Shown in pieces: positions 57,201 through 64,000 of a DNA stretch of 64,000 nucleotides. The notes under the pieces are model-generated. The model did not search any database and was not told where the DNA came from. It saw nothing but the letters and a program-made list of their open reading frames with translations. This DNA is from Watersipora subatra (lineage: Eukaryota; Bryozoa; Gymnolaemata; Cheilostomatida; Watersiporidae), in contig NC_088708.1 of the NCBI RefSeq assembly GCF_963576615.1, positions 68,282,672-68,346,671 of the forward strand. Reading direction: 5' to 3'. Every line of letters starts with the position of its first letter. Position 1 is the stretch's first letter. The translations under genes were made by a program, and so were the position numbers.

Positions 57201-60200
57201 CATCACACGGTCCTTGATGTCTGCTCCGACCTTGACAATGTTTTCTTTTAGCTCTAGCAACGAGAAAGGAGTCAACTTGAGGTTCATGGCTTTTGTAAAC
57301 TATGCACTTCATAGCGCATAAGTAGATTACTGATGGAGGAACAGAATTCTCCAACAAAATATTTCTAGAGCTAAGTTCACGCTAAATATGCAACCTAGAA
57401 CATAGTTATATATTAAATAAGTAATGAAACTGTCTTGATGAAACCATTAAAGATATTTTTAAAATTGACACCCAAGTCTAATATTTTATTATTTCCTACT
57501 TTAATAGGTTATTTTTAGAGACAAACACCACTTTTTTGGTATGGGTTTTACCAGCCAAAGTAATAAAGGTGACAAAAGTGATTAACATGGATGATTAATA
57601 TAATATTATGATTCAATTTGGTTAAATGCAAATTGTATAAATCTTTACATAATTTAAGGCTTGACTGATAAGTTAAAAATGTTTTCCATGTTTTTGTCAG
57701 TAATAGAAAAAGATAGGTCGAAAACTAGCTATTACTGGTAACTAGGTGTCACCGGTAACTAGCTATTACTGGTAACTAGGTGTCACCGGTAACTAGCTGT
57801 CACTGGCTGCACAAAATGCACTTCATAGACATAGGTAAGCCTACGCACATAGCAAAAATCCAGTAGCCTTTCCTTTGACAAAATAGTAATGTTCTATTAT
57901 CAGCACTCATTCAAAAAATACATTGTAACACACTATATAGAACTCCCTAATGAGAAGAGCCTTATTGTCAATCTGTCATGCTATCAGAAGTCTTGATAAT
58001 GTGTTTAGTGTTGGCAAGTTAGCAAACACTTTGCTTTAACAAGAACTGGTTGAGAGCTATTAGGTCCTGAAGAACAGAAGCTTACCGAGGTGCAATCTCT
58101 TCCTGCCCTTGTGGTGCGGCATAAGCACAGGTCGATGTTTTATATAGGGGTTGATAAGAGGCTCAAGCCGATAGGCTACAGGATCAAACGGGTGGAAAAT
58201 GTTGAAGAGAGCGGGACAAGTGGGTAGCTGAAAGTCTCGGCTAAGATGATCCAAGCCACGAATTGTCAAAAAGAGGGCAATAGGTGATCCAAGAGCGAAG
58301 AATTTGCTTACTGGGAAATCAAGTTGAGGGTATTGAACGAGAGGGAAGCCAACTCCCTGTAGCCCTGATACATAGCCAACTTGTGTATTGGATGCAGTTT
58401 CCATGAGCCTACAAGACAAGGCAGCGTGTCAAGATCAAAAAAGTCAACTAAGCTGAGTACAGCCTCGTCATTTCAGCAGACATTTTGGTGAAGTGCTAAA
58501 CAATCGGCGGTGGAACACCATGCTTGACTCAAAGCGATGCATGCAAATAAAAAGAACCGATTACCAGCTTACTCTGACCTGCAATACAAGATTTTATATA
58601 AAAAATTAAACAACTAGGAACCAGCTATACATATAATTTAAAAGCCTGATCGCAAAACCGTGTCAACAGTAAAGCCTACCATGAATGCTGACTCAAGGCA
58701 GCTTCAACACCTGCTGTTTGCTCTGCCCGAGCTGGAGGAACATTTAGGACAGGCTCTGGCCGTTCAACCTTGACCTCAGCTTGTTTTTCTCTTTCAGCCA
58801 CAAACTTAAGGATCTTCTTGCGGGGACCGAGTGGCAGACCTATAGACTTGAGATCCTCCTCTGAACACATTATCTGCAGCGGATACAAATTGAATAAATA
58901 TCATTCATTGCTAATGTGGAATTAGAGCAACCATGTATAAATTACTTGAGCACATTTTGTGTTTGTGTACAAAGCCTGTTACTAATTAAATAGCTTCTTC
59001 AGAGTTGATGCTGTGTGCATATTTTGTTCAGGACTATGTTCCTCATACTCTAGTTGTGAATTCAAGATACATATAGTATGCCATCTAGGAATTTGGTTGC
59101 AATATACAGACAGATATCGGAATGAAGAAACAGATTTCATCAAACTAGAGACTTGATTGTTAGCTAGTCATTTGTTTGAGTCTTGTATTCGTAACACATT
59201 ATTAGTCAGTCAGCAAATGCATAGCACTTAAAGCTATGAAATGTCCCTGAATGCCATGACGAAAGTGCTTAAAAACCGGAAATAATATATACAATTTGTT
59301 TTTGTAACCTCATATCAGCTCAGCTGATCGCAAGGAGCCAGATGAGATAAATTAGTTACTTCCATACTCAAACTGTGTTAGGCAGTTTTTTACTAGAATA
59401 CACATTGCATTATGGCATCTTACATAAGTAGTACCCACATGTCCCACCTTTCGCATCATTCCTGGTGTAGGTAGTGTATTCCGAACAGCCTTGTTTTAGA
59501 ATTGAATTAATAGAATAATTGGCTGATTATCAGAATAACTATGGCTGTTTATCAGAATAATTATGGCTGTTTATCAGAATAACAATGACTTTTTATTAAA
59601 ATAACTGCTAGTTTGTTTCCATGTTCAAATATGCTCAAACTTTGCCTTTATGAAGCTTAATTTCATTTTCTTTGAACAGAGCCAAAGGAACTGGCCGGTT
59701 TTGGTTTAAAGGAACTTATATATGCAACTATTTGATGGAAGTAAAACAATTAGTACAAAATCAAGATTTTCCTTAGTAACATTTAACAGCAGGTGCTGAC
59801 AAACAAAACGTTTGATGGCCACATAAAATGAGGAATTATGTTCCCATGATGCAGTTGATGCTTTCAAAAAAATTTTTTTTAACAGCATTTAATTAGTGTA
59901 AGTTGTGGACAAATACTTTCCCAGAAACAAATATTTTTTCAATGATATCGCAAGCATTGTTTTTATTACGCTGTAGTTTAAAAAAGAGGAACGGCTTACT
60001 TACATTTGAAAATTACTGTAGACAAAGTATGAAGTTTTAGACATGAGGTATGAAAAAATGGATACAACAAAATAAAAAAATCTGCACAATATTACATTTG
60101 TGCAATAATACAATACATACAATCACAATGACACAACGTAATTACGGTAAAAGACGTCATTTCATAAACTGTATAATACATGAAACTTTGATCGCAACAA

Positions 60201-62114
60201 ATTATGAAATATCACATTTGATGAAAATAGTTCTACAGATATTAGAAGTGTAAGTTCATAATGGTGAGCAAGTGAAGCAGGTGTTACACCACTACACTAT
60301 GTAACCAGAGCCAGTACACCAGGATATACAAGTGACACTCTGAAGCTCGTAGATGTAAATACCAATATTAAACTACAAGTTAAACTGTTGTTAACAACTT
60401 TATTACCGACAGCTTGCTGATGTAACCTTGCATTGTTGGGTCTATTATTAATCTTAAACTTATTCTGCACTTTCGTGTTAGTTTAACTATCCTGCAACTC
60501 TCAAGCAACCCTCAGCTCACCTTCACTATTATATCATAATCAGACATTTCATTATTTTGACTATTTATAATGTCAAATTGTGTGTAAATGAAAATTGGAA
60601 TTAAAATTCTTGTTGGTTTTCAACTTCAGATGGAATATACATGCAAACATCAAAATATAGACAGGCTGATGAATTGTTAGGCAGTGCTTCCATCAACACA
60701 ATGATCATTTTTAATCATTCAGGTAGCTAAAATATTCCTAAACAATAAATTAAAAAGCAAGCCCAGCAGTATCTTAAAGGAAGTTCTAAAACATTTTTGA
60801 TAATACTGCAAATGGTGGCTGGCAGATAGAAGCTCAAGTTGACAGATGGAAGTCATGACTGCCACATGGCAGCTGCACGTATAACTAGTAGATGAATATG
60901 ACAGACAGCGGTTGAAACCAGCAGACATCAGCTGTGACAGACAAATAGCCACCAAGACTAACAGGGAGCGGCGATGGATACGGATAGCTGTTACACAATG
61001 TATGAACGATGAAATCGGCGAATGGATGCCAACAAGTACAGTTAGGTAGGTCACTGCGCTAAGCCAACAGTAAGTTTTTGCAAGCCATGTGTAAGTGAGG
61101 TACGTTCAGTAATAGCATAAGGTAGCAGAGAATAACAACCCTACCAAAGATTCAAGATCAATCTGTTCATCATGGAACTTTGAAGTGAGGTTGGTGAGAG
61201 AGAGATGTTCCAGAACTGACTCCAATGTCTCTATTGTTTCCAGCCTGCCATCCTGAGCAAAGAACAATAATACGCTACTACATAGAAAGATATAACTTGA
61301 CCCGGCATAGAATAAAGGTCTGGCTATACAAGGCGGTATTTCATTATAATAATTTCCAAAATGAACTTATATTAATTATGTTTGTTTCGTGTGGTTCAAT
61401 ACAAAGATGGGAATTTCCATCGTTGCCATACAATGCTAGTTGTATATTAAATATAGACATTATATCTTCAAAGCTGTTTTCAACAATTTAATTCTAGGTT
61501 GATTAAACTCAATATTTGAAATTTTACAAAAAATTGGTTTTTAACAAAAGTTACAATCGAAAAGTGGATTCAGTGAAAAAACATGAACCAATGAAATGCG
61601 AGCAACAATACAGCCAAATGCTGTACCTTGCGTCATTCAACATAGCGGTGCATGCATTGGAAAAACGTAGCCTATTATATTTAATATCATGCGATGCAAT
61701 ATGATATGATTCAGTATAAAACACCTTGTAATGATACAACTTAGGTTAACGTATTACACACCGCAAGGCAAAATAGCATCGCAATACATCATATAGAAAT
61801 ATTCTTATAATCTAAATGTATAAACTACTAGCATGGCATGTGCAATAATACTTTGCATTCCAGCAAACGAAGGACAATGGAAGTGATAGGGTTAAGGTGA
61901 AGTGATAAGGTTTGAGGGCATGATCAATGGAATAATAGTAGTTGTCATACCACTGGAGTTGCAGCCGCTGATCTCTCAGAAGCCACCTCTGATGAAGGGG
62001 TCGAAGTGGCAACGCGAGCTGCTGGAGGAGCTGCTGTTGGAGGAGCTGCTGAAGGTTGATGAACAGGCTGACTGACACCTTGCATCGACAGCAAGTCAAA
62101 AAGGATGAGAGAGC
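53671..62114 (-). CDS. SEC23IP/DDHD2: SEC23IP/DDHD2-family phospholipase, C-terminal part (5' end outside window)
   Basis: Intracellular PA-PLA1-like protein of ER exit sites/Golgi. Exons in transcript order: 61951-62114, 61145-61252, 58680-58873, 58086-58408, 57035-57253, 55147-55285, 53671-54220, all in phase (about 565 residues). Seen: [10 protein letters not shown], which follows the lipase GxSxG nucleophile elbow (its GHSL part is in an exon beyond the edge); a SAM domain ([20 protein letters not shown] ... [17 protein letters not shown]); and the DDHD domain ([77 protein letters not shown]). Vertebrate members stop soon after this (KEIYxxxGI). Here [12 protein letters not shown] runs on into about 150 Pro/Ser-rich residues with PPP motifs. 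SEC23IP and DDHD2 cannot be told apart without the N terminus. Confidence 0.92.
54527..54640 (-). mobile_element. Helitron-like copy, minus orientation
   Basis: The minus strand matches the 20725-20819 copy (GTTACTCAAATTCATTG...GCATTCATCT) but its end has decayed to CATCTGG. It lies in the last intron of the DDHD gene. Confidence 0.5.
54745..54915 (+). repeat. tRNA-derived SINE, plus orientation
   Basis: tRNA-like head (GATGGCGCAATGTATTAGG, then B-box-like CCGAGTTCTAATTC) followed by body CAAAGTGGATTTTTCG, ACTGGACAGATGAATGACAG and an AT-rich end. An inverted relative lies at 55555-55725. Confidence 0.65.
55147..55285 (-). CDS. SEC23IP/DDHD2: DDHD gene exon encoding GRRIDYVLQ
   Basis: Encodes [20 protein letters not shown] and [11 protein letters not shown], nearly identical to the vertebrate DDHD C-terminal motif. 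The exon is bracketed by two inverted SINE copies in its flanking introns. Confidence 0.92.
55555..55725 (-). repeat. tRNA-derived SINE, minus orientation
   Basis: The reverse complement of the segment matches 54745-54915 in order: tRNA-like head with GTCGAGTTCAAAGCC, CAAAGTGGATTC, then ACTGGACACATGAATGACTG and an AT end. Confidence 0.65.
56222..56590 (+). mobile_element. Helitron-like element copy
   Basis: Shares CTTCTGCTGCAACAGTAACC with 18.8 kb and the 3' part AAACACTTTTTTCATGATAA...TATCCGGACATCCAGCTAAT. The terminal CTAG has mutated to CTAA. Confidence 0.5.
56592..56735 (-). repeat. tRNA-derived SINE, minus orientation
   Basis: The minus strand begins GGTGGCCGAGTGGTGCAGTG then GTTAGCATGCC, an evident tRNA-like A-box region. 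A B-box-like TATTCGAGTTGAATTA and tail GGACAGACGGGGCTCTTATC follow. Same family as 1425-1600. Confidence 0.65.
57727..57805. repeat. 34-bp repeat, about 2.3 copies
   Basis: AACTAGCTATTACTGGTAAC plus TAGGTGTCACCGGT repeated in the DDHD gene intron. Confidence 0.85.
58086..58408 (-). CDS. SEC23IP/DDHD2: DDHD domain main exon
   Basis: Encodes [40 protein letters not shown] and [11 protein letters not shown]. The D-x-V of DPVAYRLEP and the H-H of PHHKG are the DDHD signature positions. It follows the SAM exon directly. Confidence 0.94.
58680..61252 (-). CDS. SEC23IP/DDHD2: SAM domain exons of the DDHD gene
   Basis: Exon 61145-61252 (acceptor GCTCAG, chosen because it alone keeps phase) and exon 58680-58873 together encode the five-helix SAM domain: [26 protein letters not shown] then [20 protein letters not shown]. 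An acidic/Pro linker leads to the DDHD domain. The 2.3-kb intron between them (58874-61144) holds only a 27-bp repeat near 59520-59600. Confidence 0.9.
59516..59605. repeat. Short tandem repeat, about 27-bp unit, 3-4 copies
   Basis: Repeats of CAGAATAAYTATGGCTGTTTAT in a DDHD gene intron, the last copy diverged. Confidence 0.8.
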
Positions 62115-62460
62115 CTGCAGAAGAAAGATGCACGGTTATCATGTAGCAAATGGAAATATCAAGGTGATAAACAGTGAACGCGGAGCGTTACTAAAGCCAA
62201 CATCAGCTCTTTAACTGAATGAAAGAACATGGTGCTGCTGGTGATCATGGATCTGGCCAACTACCTCTAAGACCATTATTTGCAAACAGGAAATAACTCT
62301 GAATAGAGTAAATAAACAAATGAAGAACAGTTGAGCCGCGACTTACTCGATTACCTCTCCATAGTATATTCATCTCGACTTACTTTTCCAAGCGTTACAG
62401 TTTTGTAAAGAAAATTAATAATGCTGGTAGTAATTAAAAATAAAAAGTAGTTGGTAAAAG
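62115..62460. other. DDHD gene intron, nothing recognised
   Basis: Upstream of the first exon seen. I searched for an exon ending in the GHSL(G) lipase elbow and found none before the window edge. Confidence 0.4.
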
Positions 62461-62461
62461 T

Positions 62462-62682
62462 AAATTAGCGCATTTAAACTGTATCTGTGGCAAGTTAGAA
62501 TAAATTACATCATACATTTGTATCTGTGGCAAGTTAGAATAAATTACATCATACATTTGTATCTGTGGCAAGTTAGAATAAATTACATCATACATTTGTA
62601 ACTGTGGCAAGTTAGAATAAATTACATCATACATTTGTATCTGTGGCAAGTTAGAATAAATTACATCATACATTTGTATCAC
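62462..62682. repeat. 39-bp minisatellite, about 5.5 copies
   Basis: The unit starts TGTATCTGTGGCAAGTTAGA and continues ATAAATTACATCATACATT. Copies are nearly identical, indicating recent expansion. Confidence 0.95.
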
Positions 62683-62828
62683 TCACTGACTCCACTACTA
62701 AACTTACACTTCACTGAGTCTACACTTTCGTTCGTACACATGTCTCTAAGATAAAGCAAATACAATAACTTCTCAAAGTTTGCCATTCAATTTTTACATG
62801 GTTGTATATAATGCATTTGTTTTAATGC

Positions 62829-62914
62829 CATATCGTGGGCTGACCGCAAAACTGTTGTAACTTCTCTTTTGTGCTATATGAAGTTACAACAATTTTGCGC
62901 TCAGCCACGATATG
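62829..62914. repeat. Inverted repeat, about 34-bp arms
   Basis: CATATCGTGGGCTGACCGCA... (62829-62863) pairs with ...GCGCTCAGCCACGATATG (62881-62914) with few mismatches. MITE or foldback-like. Confidence 0.75.
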
Positions 62915-63220
62915 TAATAACTTAAAGTAGTGATCATGGTTTCCGTGTTCTAGAGTGAATTAAACCAAATACAATGTATTTTTATAGTAATATTTGCTCT
63001 AACATATGACAGTTTCAACATACAAAGCAAATTTTGAAGCTGATTAACATTGTATGTACAGGTTTGACTGTATCCGAAGGCCTTTTTCAAACAGAAGATG
63101 ACTAACCAGAAAAATTTAATACGAGGGAAACACTATTTTGTGAATAAGCTGATGGCATACAAGCAAAAATAGTAGCGGCATCCGTAGCTAAGAATTACTT
63201 ATAAAAAGGAAACATCAGCA

Positions 63221-64000
63221 GCTAACAGATACCTGTACATACATGGTATCAGCAGCTAACAGATACATGTACATACGGGGTATCAGCAGCTAACAGATAC
63301 CTGTACATACAGAGTATCAGCAGCTAACAGCTACATGTACATACGGGGTATCAGCAGCTAACAAATACCTGTACATACAGGGTATCGGCAGCTAACAGAT
63401 ATATGTACATACAGGGTATCGGCAGCTAACAGATACATGTACATACAGAGTATCAGCAGCTAACAGATACATGTACATACAGGGTATCGGCAGCTAACAG
63501 ATACATCTACATACAGAGTATCAGCAGCTAACAGATACATGTACATACAGGGTATCGGCAGCTAACAGATACCTGTAAATACAGAGTATCAGTAGCTAAC
63601 AGATACCTGTACATACAGGGTATCAGCAGCTAACAGATACATGTACATACAGGGTATCAGCAGCTAACAGATACCTAGCTAACAAATGTAAATTAGGAGC
63701 ATTTGGAGTAAAAAAAATACATGTATTGGTAAATCTCCAGATGATCCAGATTCCAGAGAAATCTTCAGATATGTATGTATATAGATAATATTACCAGCTA
63801 AAAAATCTCAATTACTAAAAATATCAGCAGCTACGATGTATATGTCAACAGAGACTATCTGCAGCTAATATGTGTAAGTAAACAAGAAATATCTACAGCT
63901 AAGATATTGTGGTAAATAGAAGATATCTGCAGCTAAGATATAGCCATAAATATAGGATGTATGTAGCAAAGAGACACTTGTAAACAGAGGATATCTGCAG
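63221..64000. repeat. 34-bp minisatellite, about 13 copies plus degenerate extension
   Basis: The unit is CAGCAGCTAACAGATACATG plus TACATACAGGGTAT, with alternating CAGG/CAGA, ATG/CTG and TCAG/TCGG variants to about 63685. From 63820 to the window edge diverged units (ATATCTGCAGCTAAGATAT) continue, so the array probably extends past the window. Confidence 0.9.

Noticed and set aside
62434..62682. Short repetitive protein with IQMYDVIYSNLPQ units
   Set aside because: Translation of a 39-bp minisatellite. Starts and stops at the array edges.

Overview
This is AT-rich, intron-rich eukaryotic DNA from an animal. The three genes recognised by protein similarity are conserved metazoan genes with short exons and GT-AG introns. 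The rest is filled with tandem repeats and decayed transposons (Tigger/pogo-like, Helitron-like, tRNA-derived SINEs and a non-LTR retrotransposon scrap). An invertebrate bilaterian, perhaps a lophotrochozoan, fits best, but the species cannot be told from the sequence. No bacterial operons, CRISPR arrays or rRNA genes were seen.

Layout. (1) 1-3508 is intergenic, with a SINE-like copy, a reverse-transcriptase fragment and a perfect hairpin. (2) 3509-32606, minus strand: a complete 13-exon akap10 (D-AKAP2) gene of about 602 residues. It was assembled exon by exon, and every junction keeps phase. Its introns carry four different minisatellites, including a 9.3-kb array of about 440 copies of a 21-bp unit (4918-14235) in intron 11. 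(3) 32607-32879 is a 273-bp divergent promoter between akap10 and ruvbl2. (4) 32880-45787, plus strand: a complete 13-exon ruvbl2 (Reptin) gene of 464 residues with intact Walker A and B motifs. (5) 46513-46791, minus strand: an intronless 92-codon ORF with a TATA box upstream and a histone-mRNA-like 3' stem-loop just after the stop. (6) about 49.6-53.3 kb, plus strand: an unrecognised single-pass membrane protein with EGF-like repeats and a Lys-rich cytoplasmic tail. Its 5' end is uncertain. (7) 53671 to beyond 62114, minus strand: the C-terminal half of a SEC23IP/DDHD2-family phospholipase (lipase strand, SAM and DDHD domains, then an unusual Pro/Ser-rich tail). Its 5' part lies outside the window. 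(8) 62.1-64 kb: more minisatellites.

Functionally, akap10 anchors PKA, ruvbl2 is an AAA+ subunit of chromatin and assembly complexes, and the SEC23IP/DDHD2 homologue acts in the early secretory pathway. They share no pathway. Their adjacency is a gene-order feature: a head-to-head pair (akap10/ruvbl2) and a tail-to-tail pair (EGF gene/SEC23IP-DDHD2).

The strongest leads are the 21-bp megasatellite with higher-order structure, the array of about 45 AP-1-like sites in akap10 intron 2, the recurrence of 5'-splice-site-like motifs in sense orientation in several intronic arrays, the small gene with a histone-like 3' end, inverted SINEs flanking a coding exon, and the Pro-rich C-terminal tail of the DDHD protein. 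All exon boundaries come from reading splice signals, frame and family similarity by eye. No alignment or transcript data were available.
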